DNA from: Micromonospora_J zhanjiangensis
Lineage (GTDB): Bacteria > Actinomycetota > Actinomycetes > Mycobacteriales > Micromonosporaceae
Reading direction: 5' to 3'
DNA length: 64,000 bases
Assembly (NCBI RefSeq): GCF_042650605.1
Contig: NZ_JBHSBN010000006.1
Location: 254,503-318,502, forward strand
This document shows, one piece after another, positions 1 to 9,401 of this stretch. The position numbers and the translations under genes are program-made. The notes below the pieces were generated by a model. The model was not told where the DNA came from, searched no databases, and worked only from the letters and a program-made list of their open reading frames with translations. Within the stretch, counting starts at the first letter, position 1. Every line of letters starts with the position of its first letter.

Positions 1-1396
1 TCATGCCGAGCAGTTCCGGCAGCTCCGACGAGATCATCAGTACCGCCGCGCCGGCCCGGGCGAGCCGGCGGACGAGGTCGTGGATGGTCGACTTGGCGCC
101 CACGTCGATGCCCCGGGTCGGCTCGTCGAAGAGCAGGATCCCGGGGTCGAGCGCGAGCCACCGGGCCAGCACCACCTTCTGCTGGTTGCCGCCGGACAGG
201 TACCGGATCTCCTGGTCGTCGCCGGCGGCCCGGAGTTCGACGGCGGCGAGCAACTCGCGCAGGCGTCCGGCCCGCGCCGCCCGGCCGGTCCACCTCGGGA
301 AGACGGCCCGACCGGCGAGCAGCCCGTTGTCCAGGACCGACTGCCGGGCGACGAGGCCCTCGCCCTTACGGTCGTCGGTGAGGTACGCGATGCCGGCGCG
401 GATGGCGGTGCGCGGCGAGCGCAGTCGGACCGGGGCGCCGTCGAGCGTCACCGCACCGGCGGTGAACGGGGCGGCTCCGAACAGCGCCCGGGCCAGCGTC
501 GAGCGGCCGGAGCCCTGCAGGCCGCCGATCCCGAGCACCTCGCCGGCGCGCAGCCGCAGGTCGATGTCGTGCAGCTTGTGGTTCCGGCCCGCGCGTACGC
601 TCAGCCGGACCGGGCCGAGGTCGGCGGGACGGGCCCGCTCCGGGTAGTAGTCGGCCAGTTCCCGGCCGACCATGTGCCGTACCAGCTCGTCGACGGTGGT
701 CGCGGCGGTGCCGGTGGTGGTCACCCGCCGACCGTCCTTGAGCACCGTGATCCGGTCGGACAGGTCGAAGACCTCGGTCAACCGGTGCGACACGTACAGC
801 AGGCCGATCCCCCGTTGCTGCAATCGGCGCACCAGCCGGTAGAGCAGTTCGACCTCGTGATCGGCGAGGGCCGCGGTGGGCTCGTCCATGATGAGCAACC
901 GCGCGTCGAGGGCGAGCGCCTTGACGATCTCGACGACCTGCTGCTGCGCGACACCGAGCCCGCCCACCCGGGCGTCCGCCGGCAGCGAACTCTCCCCGAT
1001 CGAGGCGAGCAGCTCGGCGGTTCCGTCGCGCATCGCCCGCCGGTCGACCAGGCCCCGGCGTACCGGCTCGTGGCCGAGGTAGACGTTCTCCGCGACGGTG
1101 CGCTCCGGCAGCAGGTTGAACTCCTGGTGGATGATGCCGATGCCGGCTCGCTGGGCGTCCCGTGGGCCCCGGAACACCCGGGGTGTGCCGGCGAACTCGA
1201 CGGTGCCCTCGTCCGGCGGGTGCCCACCGGAGACGATCTTCATGAGGGTCGACTTGCCGGCGCCGTTCTCGCCGACCACCGCGTGCACCTCGCCGGGTGA
1301 GACGTCCAGGTCGACCGCGTCAAGGACCCGTACGCCGAGGAACGACTTGCCGATGCCCCGGAGGCGCAGCAGGGGTGACGGCGGCGGGTCGGACAT
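1..1396 (-). CDS. Sugar ABC transporter ATP-binding protein (3' end outside window)
   Basis: Energy-coupling subunit of a ribose/xylose-type sugar ABC importer; it hydrolyses ATP at the inner face of the membrane to drive a permease that must lie beyond the window edge. Translation starts at the ATG at 1396 behind a GAGGA box and runs off position 1, leaving about 465 visible residues. Two ABC cassettes are fused. The first has Walker A GENGAGKST (residues 42-50) and the divergent signature GLGVAQQQ usual in this family. The second has signature LSGGNQQKV and Walker B ILLFDEPTRG. RbsA/XylG/MglA proteins are about 500 aa, so only the C-terminus is missing. Two direct repeats upstream may be an operator. 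The sugar cannot be read from the sequence. Confidence 0.93.
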   Translation of the reverse strand, partial: MSDPPPSPLLRLRGIGKSFLGVRVLDAVDLDVSPGEVHAVVGENGAGKSTLMKIVSGGHPPDEGTVEFAGTPRVFRGPRDAQRAGIGIIHQEFNLLPERTVAENVYLGHEPVRRGLVDRRAMRDGTAELLASIGESSLPADARVGGLGVAQQQVVEIVKALALDARLLIMDEPTAALADHEVELLYRLVRRLQQRGIGLLYVSHRLTEVFDLSDRITVLKDGRRVTTTGTAATTVDELVRHMVGRELADYYPERARPADLGPVRLSVRAGRNHKLHDIDLRLRAGEVLGIGGLQGSGRSTLARALFGAAPFTAGAVTLDGAPVRLRSPRTAIRAGIAYLTDDRKGEGLVARQSVLDNGLLAGRAVFPRWTGRAARAGRLRELLAAVELRAAGDDQEIRYLSGGNQQKVVLARWLALDPGILLFDEPTRGIDVGAKSTIHDLVRRLARAGAAVLMISSELPELLGM

Positions 1397-1940
1397 CTCA
1401 AGTTCCTCACCGAAAGTAGTGGCTGTGGGGGTGTCGATGCGGTCGAACCGATTGCGGGCAGAACCGAGGTGCCGACTCTCGCCATGGCTTTCGCCGAACG
1501 GACGTGAACTTTCGCCGAATCCGACCAAACATGGCAGCTACGAGCGTAAATACTTGATGACCATCCCGCAATCCCGGCAGAGTCCCGAATGATTGACGTC
1601 GGTCATACGGCCAAAGTGGCGTCCGTCGAACGGCTGATCCGCCGCCCCGAGCTGCCCGCGAGACGGTGGTCGAACCGATTCCACGAGGCAAAAGATTGAC
1701 ACGAGACGATGTCTCACGCATGCTGGCCGCCAAGACCACGGACCAGGTGCATCCTCGACGTAACACAGAGTCACCACCCCCGCGGAACTGACTGCCCGTC
1801 GCGGCGGACGGCACGACGATCCCATCGGCACCCCCGCACGCCTCCGGCGCGCTCCCAGGCACAACCTGACGCGCGTACGGCGGTGTGCGGTTACCGCATG
1901 CCCGTGGTCGCCACTCGTGCCCCGCTGAAAAGGAGACGGC
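1397..1940. promoter_or_regulatory. Divergent intergenic region with two CTTTCGCCGAA direct repeats
   Basis: This 544-bp gap separates the leftward sugar ABC ATPase from the rightward secreted ThuA-domain protein and holds no convincing gene. Two identical 11-mers, CTTTCGCCGAA at 1488-1498 and 1509-1519, start 21 bp apart (two helical turns). Each contains the odd palindrome TTCGCCGAA. They lie about 92-123 bp upstream of the ABC start, fitting an operator for a LacI- or ROK-type sugar repressor, which is inference. The ThuA gene has a clear AAGGAG box just before 1941. Confidence 0.4.
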
Positions 1941-4900
1941 ATGCGTCGCAGATCTCTGCTCATCGCCACGATCACGGGCGTGTTGATATCGCTCGGGCTC
2001 GTCCACCCCGCGTCGGCCGCCCCGGCCTTCCGCGCCCTGTTGTTCACCAAGACGGCCGGCTACCGGCACGACTCGATACCCGCCGGAATCTCCATGTTCC
2101 AGCAGCAGGCGGCGGCCAACAACTTCGAGCTCGTGCATACCGAGGACGCCAGCGTCTTCACCCCGGCCAACCTCGCCACCTTCGACGTCCTGATCATGTT
2201 CCAGACCTCGGGCATGGTGTGGACCACGGCGGCCCAACGCCAGGCGGTCGAGGGCTACCTCGCCAGCGGCAAGGGCATCGTCGCCGTCCACAACGCCACC
2301 GACATGGGCATCGAGGGCGAGTACCCGTGGTGGGACCAGACCGTCAACGCCGGTGCCCACATGCCGGAGCACTCGCCCGGTGTGCTGCCCGGCACGGCCA
2401 TCGTCGCCGACAAGCAGCACCCGTCGACGGCCAGCCTGCCGGACCGGTGGAACCGGAGCGAGGAGTGGTACAACTTCGACGCCAACCCGCGCGGCAAGGT
2501 CCACGTCCTGGTGACCGCCGACGAACGCACCTACAACCCGGGCGGCAAGGCGATGGGTCCGGACCACCCGATCTCCTGGTGCCGCAACGTCTCCGGCGGC
2601 CGGGTCTGGGCCACCGCCATGGGGCACGCGATCGAGTCCTACAGCGAGACGAACTTCCGCAACCACGTCCTCGGCGGGGTCAAGTGGGCGGCCGGCAACG
2701 TGCCCGGGGAGTGCGGCGGCACCGTCTGGAGCAACTTCGAGAAGCGCACCCTCGACAACAGCACGCGCGACCCGATGGCGCTGGCCGTGGCCCCGGACAA
2801 GCGGGTGTTCTACGTCCAGCGGGGCGGTCAGATCAAGATCTTCAAGCCGACCACGAACACGACGGTCACCGCCGGCACGCTCAGCGTCTACACCGGCGGC
2901 GAGGACGGCCTCACCGGGCTCGCGCTCGACCCGAACTTCGCCACCAACGGCTACCTGTACCTGTACCACTCGCCGGCGAGCAGTTCGACGGACGTCAACC
3001 GGGTCTCCCGCTTCACGGTCAGCGGTGACACGGTGAACCTCTCCAGCGAAGTCAAGATCATCGACATCCCGGCGTACCGCGACCGGACGTTCCCGGAGCC
3101 CGGGCACACCGGCGGCTACATCGAGTTCGGCCCGGACGGCAACCTCTACATCGGCACCGGTGACGACACGCCGCCGAACCTCGACGCCAACTGGCAGGGC
3201 TACGCCCCGCTGGACTGGCGCCCCGGCAAGGCCAACCTCGACGCGGCCCGCAGCGCCGGCAACACCAACGACCTGCGCGGCAAGCTGCTCCGGATCCGGC
3301 CCTCGGCCAGCGGTGGTTACACCATCCCGGCCGGCAACCTCTACCCGGAGGGGACGGCGCAGACCCGCCCCGAGGTCTACGCGATGGGCTTCCGTAACCC
3401 GTTCCGATTCTCCATCGACAAGGCCACCGGCTGGGTCTACCTCGCCGACTACGGGCCCGACCGGAACCCGCCGACCACCAACCGCGGCCCGGAAGGACTG
3501 GTCGAGCTGAACGTCATCAAGTCCCCGGGCAACTACGGCTGGCCGTTCTGCCACGGCAACAACCAGCCGTACGCGCCGTACAACCCGGACACCAAGGTGG
3601 TCGGCGCCAAGTTCAACTGCAACGCGCCGGTCAACAACTCGCCCAACAACACCGGCCTGGTCAACCTCAAGCCGATCGTCATGCCGAACATGTGGTACGG
3701 CTACCCGGCCTCGCCGGACTTCCCGGAACTCGGCTCCGGCGGCTCGGCACCCATGGGCGGCCCGGTCTACCGCTACGACCCGGCGAACCCGTCCACGACG
3801 AAGTTCCCGCCGTACTACGACGGCGTGCACTTCTTCTACGAGTGGTCGCGCAACTACATCAAGGAGGTCCACTTCGACTCGACGACGGCGGTCACCCGGA
3901 CCAACTCGTTCCTGCCCGGCGGGGGCTACCGCAGCCCGATGGACATGGAGTTCGGCCCGGACGGCTCGCTGTACCTGCTGGAGTGGGGCAGCAACTTCAA
4001 CGGCGGCAACAACGACTCCGGCCTCTACCGGATCGACTACAAGCAGCAGCCGGGCGGTGGCACGCCGATCGCCAAGGCCACCGGCACGCCCACCAGCGGT
4101 AAGGCTCCGCTGACCGTCCAGTTCAGCAGCGCCGGCACGACCGACCCCGACGGCGGGACGCTCAGCTACCAGTGGACCTTCGGGGACGGTGGCACCTCCA
4201 CGGAGGCCAACCCGTCGCACACCTACACCACCAACGGCAACTTCAACGCGCAGTTGAAGGTCACCGACAACACCAACAAGACCGGCTTCGCCAACGTGCA
4301 GATCACCGTCGGCAACACCACACCGGTGGTCACCATCACCGCCCCACCCGACGGCGGCATGCTCACCTTCGGCGACAAGGTGCCGTACAGCGTCAGCGTC
4401 ACCGACCCGGACGGTGACCCGGTCGACTGCGCCAAGGTGTTCGTCAACCCGGCGCTCGGCCACGACGAACACCAGCACGAGACCACCGAATATCCCGGCT
4501 GCTCGGGCACCATCCCGACCAGCCTGCTCGGTGGACACCCGGACGGGGCCAACCTGTACTACGCGCTCAACGCCCGCTACACGGACAACGGCGGTCCCGG
4601 CGGGGCGGCCCCGCTCACCGGCTACGCGCGGGTGATCCTGCAGCCGAAGCACAAGCAGGCGGAGTACTTCACCGCCCAGTCCGGCGTCCAGGTCGTCGAC
4701 CAGGCCGGCGCGGAGAGCACCAAGCGGGTCGGGGACATCTCCAGCAACGACTGGGTGTCGTACAACCCGATGAGCCTGGCGGGGATCACCACCGTCAGCT
4801 ACCGGGTGGCGTCGAGCGCCGCCGGCGGGACGATCGAGTTGCGGGCCGACTCGCCCACCGGCACGCTGCTGGCCACCACCTCGGTGCCGAGCACCGGCGG

Positions 4901-5501
4901 CTGGAACAACTACCAGTCCACGCCGCCGGTGAACGTCGCCGCGCTGGCCGGCAGCCACACGTTGTACATGGTGTTCAAGAACGCCAACAACACGTTCGAC
5001 CTCGACTCGTTCACCTTCGGCGGGGAGGGCGTCGGCCTGCCGGGCGACCCGAACCCGCCGGCTGACGGCGTGGCCGGCAAGACGTGGACCCTCACCGCCC
5101 AGCACAGCAACAAGCTGATGGACGTCAGCGGCGTCTCCACCGCCGACGGGGCCCAGGTCGTCCAGTGGGCGTCCACCGGTGGCAACAACCAGAAGTGGCA
5201 GGCCGTCGACGCCGGTGGCGGCGCGGTCTACCTGAAGGCGGTGCACAGCGGCAAGTGCCTCGACGTCACGGGAGGCTCCACGGCCCAGGGGACGTACCTG
5301 CAGCAGAGCACCTGCAACAACGGCAACCAGCAGAAGTTCACCGCGACCGCGACCGGCACCTCGGGCGTCTACACGGTGAAGAGCGTGCTGAGCGGGCTGT
5401 GTGTGGACGTGAACGGCGCGTCCACCGCCGACGGGGCGCGGCTGCTGCAGTGGGGTTGCAACGGCAACGGCAACCAGCGGTGGCGGTTCACCGCGGCATA
5501 G
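1941..5501 (+). CDS. Secreted ThuA / PQQ-type sugar dehydrogenase / PKD / CBM / ricin-lectin protein
   Basis: Secreted modular protein of 1186 aa, probably acting on carbohydrate outside the cell. Residues 1-27 form a Sec signal peptide (RRR, hydrophobic core, cleavage near ASA/AP). A ThuA-like domain follows at about 29-255, then a glucose/sorbosone dehydrogenase beta-propeller at about 270-690 with motifs such as GFRNPFRFSID and GPDGNLYIGTGDD. A PKD domain lies at about 700-785 (WTFGDGGTS), an Ig-like stretch to about 905, a CBM6-like module at about 905-1030, and a ricin-type trefoil at about 1045-1186 with three QxW-type repeats (NQKWQA, NQQKF, NQRWRF). An AAGGAG box precedes the ATG. The domain order recurs in actinomycetes; the substrate is unknown, and the ThuA domain makes enzymatic sugar oxidation only one possibility. 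The divergent sugar importer suggests a shared sugar-use theme. Confidence 0.9.
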   Translation: MRRRSLLIATITGVLISLGLVHPASAAPAFRALLFTKTAGYRHDSIPAGISMFQQQAAANNFELVHTEDASVFTPANLATFDVLIMFQTSGMVWTTAAQRQAVEGYLASGKGIVAVHNATDMGIEGEYPWWDQTVNAGAHMPEHSPGVLPGTAIVADKQHPSTASLPDRWNRSEEWYNFDANPRGKVHVLVTADERTYNPGGKAMGPDHPISWCRNVSGGRVWATAMGHAIESYSETNFRNHVLGGVKWAAGNVPGECGGTVWSNFEKRTLDNSTRDPMALAVAPDKRVFYVQRGGQIKIFKPTTNTTVTAGTLSVYTGGEDGLTGLALDPNFATNGYLYLYHSPASSSTDVNRVSRFTVSGDTVNLSSEVKIIDIPAYRDRTFPEPGHTGGYIEFGPDGNLYIGTGDDTPPNLDANWQGYAPLDWRPGKANLDAARSAGNTNDLRGKLLRIRPSASGGYTIPAGNLYPEGTAQTRPEVYAMGFRNPFRFSIDKATGWVYLADYGPDRNPPTTNRGPEGLVELNVIKSPGNYGWPFCHGNNQPYAPYNPDTKVVGAKFNCNAPVNNSPNNTGLVNLKPIVMPNMWYGYPASPDFPELGSGGSAPMGGPVYRYDPANPSTTKFPPYYDGVHFFYEWSRNYIKEVHFDSTTAVTRTNSFLPGGGYRSPMDMEFGPDGSLYLLEWGSNFNGGNNDSGLYRIDYKQQPGGGTPIAKATGTPTSGKAPLTVQFSSAGTTDPDGGTLSYQWTFGDGGTSTEANPSHTYTTNGNFNAQLKVTDNTNKTGFANVQITVGNTTPVVTITAPPDGGMLTFGDKVPYSVSVTDPDGDPVDCAKVFVNPALGHDEHQHETTEYPGCSGTIPTSLLGGHPDGANLYYALNARYTDNGGPGGAAPLTGYARVILQPKHKQAEYFTAQSGVQVVDQAGAESTKRVGDISSNDWVSYNPMSLAGITTVSYRVASSAAGGTIELRADSPTGTLLATTSVPSTGGWNNYQSTPPVNVAALAGSHTLYMVFKNANNTFDLDSFTFGGEGVGLPGDPNPPADGVAGKTWTLTAQHSNKLMDVSGVSTADGAQVVQWASTGGNNQKWQAVDAGGGAVYLKAVHSGKCLDVTGGSTAQGTYLQQSTCNNGNQQKFTATATGTSGVYTVKSVLSGLCVDVNGASTADGARLLQWGCNGNGNQRWRFTAA

Positions 5502-5544
5502 CCGATCGGTCACGTCGGGGCGGCGGCCCCGGCACGGTCCGGAG

Positions 5545-5587
5545 AAGGCCGGCACCGGCTCCCAGCCAGGGGGCCGGTGCCGGCCTT
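5545..5587 (+). terminator. Rho-independent-type hairpin after the ThuA-domain gene
   Basis: Perfect 15-bp inverted repeat: AAGGCCGGCACCGGC (5545-5559) pairs with GCCGGTGCCGGCCTT (5573-5587) around a 13-nt loop, 44 bp after the stop codon. There is no long T-run, which is normal for actinomycete terminators. Confidence 0.75.
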
Positions 5588-5713
5588 CCGCCGTCGACGG
5601 CCCGCTCTTACCCGATCCGAACATCCGGTTGACGGTCCGCTCGCGCTGCCCGGCGATGCTGGCTCGGCACGGTCCCCACGACCCGGCGAGGAACGCCCCA
5701 GGAGAGGGAAACC

Positions 5714-6310
5714 ATGAACCGTTGGAAGATCGCTGTCACGACCGGGTTGCTGGCCGCCGTCGGCACGCTCGGGTTGGCCGGCTGCGGCACGGTCGGCGCC
5801 GCCCGGGACACCGCCCAGCAGGCCGCGGTCGACGTGGCCGCGGCGATGGGCGCGGACGGGCAGGCGCTCGCGGCGATGGGCTTCGACCCGGAGACGATCG
5901 CGGCGGCCGACCCGGCCACGAACCCGTCCGCCACGCCGTCCGCCGGCTCCAGCGCCGGCCCCGGCAAGGCCGATCAGCGGGGCGAGGGTTGGCGCAAGCG
6001 CCACCAGGCGCGGGTGCTGCTGCGGAAGAACACGTTGCACGGCGAGGTGGTCGTGCAGACCAAGGACGGTACCAAGACGGTCGCCGTCCAACGCGGCACG
6101 GTGACCGCGATCGACGACAAGTCGATGACCGTGAAGTCCACCGACGGCTTCACCATGACCTGGACCTTCGGCCCGGAGCTGAAGGTGGTCGAGAAGCGCA
6201 CCACGATCCAGCCCGGCGACGTGAAGGTCGGCACGGAACTCGGCGTCGCCGGGACCAAGGACGGCGACAAGGGCGTCGCCCGCCTGGTGGTCGTCCCGAA
6301 GAAGAAGTAG
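5714..6310 (+). CDS. Predicted lipoprotein, hypothetical
   Basis: Hypothetical lipoprotein of 198 aa. The N-terminus has a short basic start, a hydrophobic stretch and the lipobox LAGC with the lipidated Cys at residue 24, so the mature protein should be anchored to the outer face of the membrane. A low-complexity Ala/Pro/Ser linker spans about 30-90. The C-terminal half is beta-rich (VVVQTKDGTKTVAVQRGTV), like small DUF5666-type domains, though that match is impression only. The ATG at 5714 has a GGAGAGG box. It is flanked by strong hairpins on both sides, so it is probably monocistronic. No function can be assigned. Confidence 0.8.
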   Translation: MNRWKIAVTTGLLAAVGTLGLAGCGTVGAARDTAQQAAVDVAAAMGADGQALAAMGFDPETIAAADPATNPSATPSAGSSAGPGKADQRGEGWRKRHQARVLLRKNTLHGEVVVQTKDGTKTVAVQRGTVTAIDDKSMTVKSTDGFTMTWTFGPELKVVEKRTTIQPGDVKVGTELGVAGTKDGDKGVARLVVVPKKK

Positions 6311-6351
6311 GTGCCCGCTCCCGGCGCGGCATGGCTCGGGCGGGCCGGACC

Positions 6352-6386
6352 GGGGTCGCGGCTGCCGCACCGGCAGCGGCGACCCC
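6352..6386. terminator. Bidirectional hairpin between convergent genes
   Basis: GGGGTCGC pairs with GCGACCCC, and after one G/G mismatch GCTGCCG pairs with CGGCAGC, closing a 3-nt CAC loop. It sits between the lipoprotein stop at 6310 and the leftward gene ending at 6404, so it can serve both. Confidence 0.7.
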
Positions 6387-6403
6387 ACGTCATGCCGAAC
6401 CGG

Positions 6404-8536
6404 TCACCCGAGCGGCAGGGCGACGGTGACGACGCCGTCGGTGTCGACCCGCCAGCCCGGCGGGATCAGCGCGGCGCAGGTGCGCTGCGGCGCGGTGCAG
6501 ATGACGGCGTCGACCGTGGTGGGCGGGTCCGCCGGCCGGTGCGGCAGGACCGACTGGAGCGGCACGATCTCCCGGTGGGCGGCGGGGTCCGACTGGACCA
6601 GCAGCACCCACCACGGGTACTCCCAGTCGTCGTTGCCCTGGACCAGCCCGACCCGTCGGGCGCCCGCCGCCTCGACCCGGCCGGCCGCCCAGCGGTACTC
6701 CGCCTCCCACTGCGGCCGCCGCAGGAAGCGCAGGTCCTCGTCCGACGTGGTCAGCACCGACCCGGCGCCGACCAGCCGGCGCGGGAACCCGTACGAGACG
6801 GCCAGCACGCCGGCGAGCGCGGCGGTGGCCAGCACGGCGACGGCGGCGCCCGCGGCGACCGAGCGCCGGCCGGTCCCGGCCCGCCGGCGGAACAGCGCGT
6901 CCAGCCACACCCCGGCCAGCGGTACGGCGAGCACCAGCGCGTAGAGCAGCAGCCGGTTCCCCCACGGCTGCCACTTGATCATCGCGGCGTGCAGCAGGAC
7001 GGTGAGCACCACCGTCCCCGCGTACGCCCGCAGCACCCCGACGCTGCCCCGAGCGGCCCCGGCCGTCCCGGCCCCGGCCTCGCCCTCGGCCCCCTGAGCC
7101 TCGGCGGCCGTTGCCGGTGGATCGGCGGTGATCGCGCGGGGCCGGGCCAGTGCCAGCACCGCGCCGATCAGCGCCAGCGCCCCGGTGAGCGGGAAGGCCA
7201 CCCGGTCCTCGTCCGGATACCAGGCCGGGACCGGGAAGGTGCTCTGGCCGAACGTGATCGCCCGGTCGTTGGGCGGCACCCCGACTAGGGTGGCGAACCG
7301 TTCGATCGCCGTGGCGGAGGCGTGCCGCAGCGGTGCGAGCGGGGTGTCGAACGCGGTGTGCCCGATCCGCAGCAGGTTGACCGCGACGGCGGCCGGGTCG
7401 TGCCGCTGCATCGGGATCGAGTCCCGCAGCCGGGGCGGCCCGAGCGGGTTGCCGAACTCGGCCTGCACCCGCAGCAGGAACGGACCGGCGACCAACGCGG
7501 TGATCGCCAGCACGGCGGCCGACTGTCCGACGATCCGGACCACTCCCCGCCCCCGTCGTCCGGCGGACCCGGGCGGGCGCAGCGCCAGCCGGAGCTGGGC
7601 CAGACCCCAGAGCGCCAGCAGCGGGCCGGCCCCGATCATGCCGCTGGTCTTGGTGATCGTGGTCAACCCGGTCGCCACCCCCAACACCAGCACCGACGCG
7701 GTGTCGGCGACCCGGCGCAGGCCGTCCAGGACCAGCGTGCCGACGCAGCCCACCCAGGCGGCCACCACCAGGTCGGTCTGGGTACTGGTCGCCTGCAGGG
7801 CCACCATCGGGGTGCCGGCCACCAGGAAGGCGGTGATCAACTGGGCCCGGCGGGAGCCGCCGAGTTGCCCGGCGATCCGCGACGCCACCAGCACGCAGCC
7901 GATCCCGGCCGCCCACTGCACCAGGTTGTACAGCGCGTCGCCGCCGGTGAGCAGCCGCAGGTGCAACAGCAGGTACTCGGCGCCGGGCGGGATGGTCACC
8001 TGCCGGTGGATGGCGGTCGGCCAGAAGTCGAGGCTGCCCTGGGCCACCCAGTGTTCCACCTTCGGCAGGTGGTACGTCTGCGAGTCGTAGTTGTTCGGCG
8101 GGGCGAGCAGCGCGACGACGAGTTCGGCGAGCAGCAGGACGCCGATGGTGGCGATCATGAACCGGTCGCCGCGGCCGTACGACCGCCACCGGTCGCGGAG
8201 CCGGAGCGGGCTGGGGGTCCACGGGTGCCGCCGTCGACGCCGGACGGCCAGCCCGACCGCCACGGCCAGGAAGACCAGCCAGCCGACCGCCACCGGGAGG
8301 GCGGTCAGGTCGCCGCGAGCGCCGAGCAGCTCGACCGAGAGCACCGCGAACAGTCCCGTACCCAGGGCGGCCCGGACCACCGCGAGCCGCACCGGCCCGA
8401 CCACGTCGCCCTGGTCCGGCCGGCGTTCGGCGGTGCCGGCGGTCCGAGGACGGCTCGCGTACGTGAGTAGAAGCAGTGCGGCGGCCGGCGCCGCCACGAG
8501 CGGGGACCAAACGGCCGGCATGGCCGAAGTAAACAC
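6404..8536 (-). CDS. Polytopic membrane protein, GT39/ArnT-like glycosyltransferase
   Basis: Integral membrane protein of about 710 aa with about ten hydrophobic segments, resembling GT-C fold glycosyltransferases that use polyprenyl-phosphate sugars outside the membrane. The segment PPNNYDSQTYHLPKVEHW holds the acidic residue in the first external loop typical of that fold, followed by repeated long hydrophobic helices and a soluble C-terminal domain. I chose GTG 8536, which has AGGAAG three bases upstream. ATG 8521 is the alternative, and the open frame extends to 8677 without support. It diverges from a dolichyl-phosphate-mannose-synthase-like GT2, a natural partner that makes the lipid-linked donor. 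Acceptor and sugar are unknown. Confidence 0.75.
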   Translation of the reverse strand: MFTSAMPAVWSPLVAAPAAALLLLTYASRPRTAGTAERRPDQGDVVGPVRLAVVRAALGTGLFAVLSVELLGARGDLTALPVAVGWLVFLAVAVGLAVRRRRRHPWTPSPLRLRDRWRSYGRGDRFMIATIGVLLLAELVVALLAPPNNYDSQTYHLPKVEHWVAQGSLDFWPTAIHRQVTIPPGAEYLLLHLRLLTGGDALYNLVQWAAGIGCVLVASRIAGQLGGSRRAQLITAFLVAGTPMVALQATSTQTDLVVAAWVGCVGTLVLDGLRRVADTASVLVLGVATGLTTITKTSGMIGAGPLLALWGLAQLRLALRPPGSAGRRGRGVVRIVGQSAAVLAITALVAGPFLLRVQAEFGNPLGPPRLRDSIPMQRHDPAAVAVNLLRIGHTAFDTPLAPLRHASATAIERFATLVGVPPNDRAITFGQSTFPVPAWYPDEDRVAFPLTGALALIGAVLALARPRAITADPPATAAEAQGAEGEAGAGTAGAARGSVGVLRAYAGTVVLTVLLHAAMIKWQPWGNRLLLYALVLAVPLAGVWLDALFRRRAGTGRRSVAAGAAVAVLATAALAGVLAVSYGFPRRLVGAGSVLTTSDEDLRFLRRPQWEAEYRWAAGRVEAAGARRVGLVQGNDDWEYPWWVLLVQSDPAAHREIVPLQSVLPHRPADPPTTVDAVICTAPQRTCAALIPPGWRVDTDGVVTVALPLG

Positions 8537-8546
8537 GATCTTCCTG

Positions 8547-8605
8547 AGCCGCCCGACGTCGGATGCCCGGACGGCAGCCGCCCGACGTCGGATGCCCCGG
8601 ACGGG
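8547..8605. repeat. Tandem 29/30-bp repeat, each copy with CCGACGTCGG
   Basis: Two near-identical units (8547-8575 and 8576-8605, the second with one extra C) lie head to tail in the gap between two divergent genes. Each has the perfect 10-bp palindrome CCGACGTCGG, so the palindromes repeat about one unit apart. This is a plausible double operator for one or both flanking glycosylation genes, or a recent duplication. Confidence 0.55.
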
Positions 8606-8690
8606 CGTACCGGGACGGCGCTGGGCACGAGCGGCCGAGTGCGTCAGAGTACGCTGGGGCGGATATGCCGTCCGCACCCTGGAGACTCCA

Positions 8691-9401
8691 GTGAAGCTCT
8701 CGATCCTGATGCCCGTCTACAACGAGGAAGAACGCCTAGCGGACGCCCTCAAGCAGGCACTGGCGGTCGACTACCCGTGCGAGATCGAGCTGGTCGTCGT
8801 CAACGACGGTAGCCGGGACGGCACCGGGGAGATCCTCGGCCGGGCCGACGACACCCGGGTCCGGGTGATCACCCACCCGCGCAACGCCGGCAAGGGCGCG
8901 GCGATCAAGACCGCCGTGGACAGCGCCGAGGGTGAGTACATGGTCATCCTCGACGCCGACCTGGAGTACGACCCGCAGGACATCCCCAAGCTGCTCGACC
9001 CGGTGCTGGACGGGCGGGCCACGGTCGTCTACGGAAATCGGACCTTCGGCAGCCACAGCGCCTACAGCTTCTGGTACGTGATGGGCAACAAGGCCGTCAC
9101 CACCGCCGCGAACATCCTCTACAACTCCTACATCGGCGACCTGGAGACCTGCTTCAAGCTCCTGCCGGTGGCGCTGTACCGGTCGCTCGACATCCGCTCC
9201 CGCGGCTTCGGCATGGAGGCCGAGGTGACCGGCAAGCTGCTGCGGCGCAAGATCCGCCCGTACGAGGTGCCGATCTCCTACCGCGCCCGTAACCGTGAAG
9301 AGGGCAAGAAGATCACCTGGAAGGACGGCGTCGAGGCGCTCTGGATCCTGGGCCGCGAGCGCGCCCGCCGCCAGGCCCGGGTCAGCCGAGGAACGCGCTG
9401 A
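8691..9401 (+). CDS. Glycosyltransferase family 2, polyprenyl-phosphate sugar synthase type
   Basis: Cytoplasmic GT-A glycosyltransferase of 236 aa, probably transferring a sugar from a nucleotide donor to polyprenyl phosphate. The fold starts at once (SILMPVYNEEE), then VVNDGSRDGT, a GKGAAIKTA segment and the metal-binding DADLEYDP (about residue 85). FGMEAEVTGKLLR matches the acceptor region of the dolichyl-phosphate mannose synthase branch. The GTG at 8691 follows GGAG with six bases between; longer frames upstream lack support. It has no C-terminal membrane domain, so a separate GT-C enzyme would use its product, and the divergent gene fits. The 3' end overlaps the convergent transketolase gene by 20 bp. 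Confidence 0.9.
   Translation: MKLSILMPVYNEEERLADALKQALAVDYPCEIELVVVNDGSRDGTGEILGRADDTRVRVITHPRNAGKGAAIKTAVDSAEGEYMVILDADLEYDPQDIPKLLDPVLDGRATVVYGNRTFGSHSAYSFWYVMGNKAVTTAANILYNSYIGDLETCFKLLPVALYRSLDIRSRGFGMEAEVTGKLLRRKIRPYEVPISYRARNREEGKKITWKDGVEALWILGRERARRQARVSRGTR

Noticed and set aside
1407..5624. Open frame of 1405 codons on the minus strand
   Set aside because: It is antisense to the ThuA-domain gene, has Arg/Gly/Val-rich shadow composition and no recognisable domain; long antisense frames are expected at this GC content.
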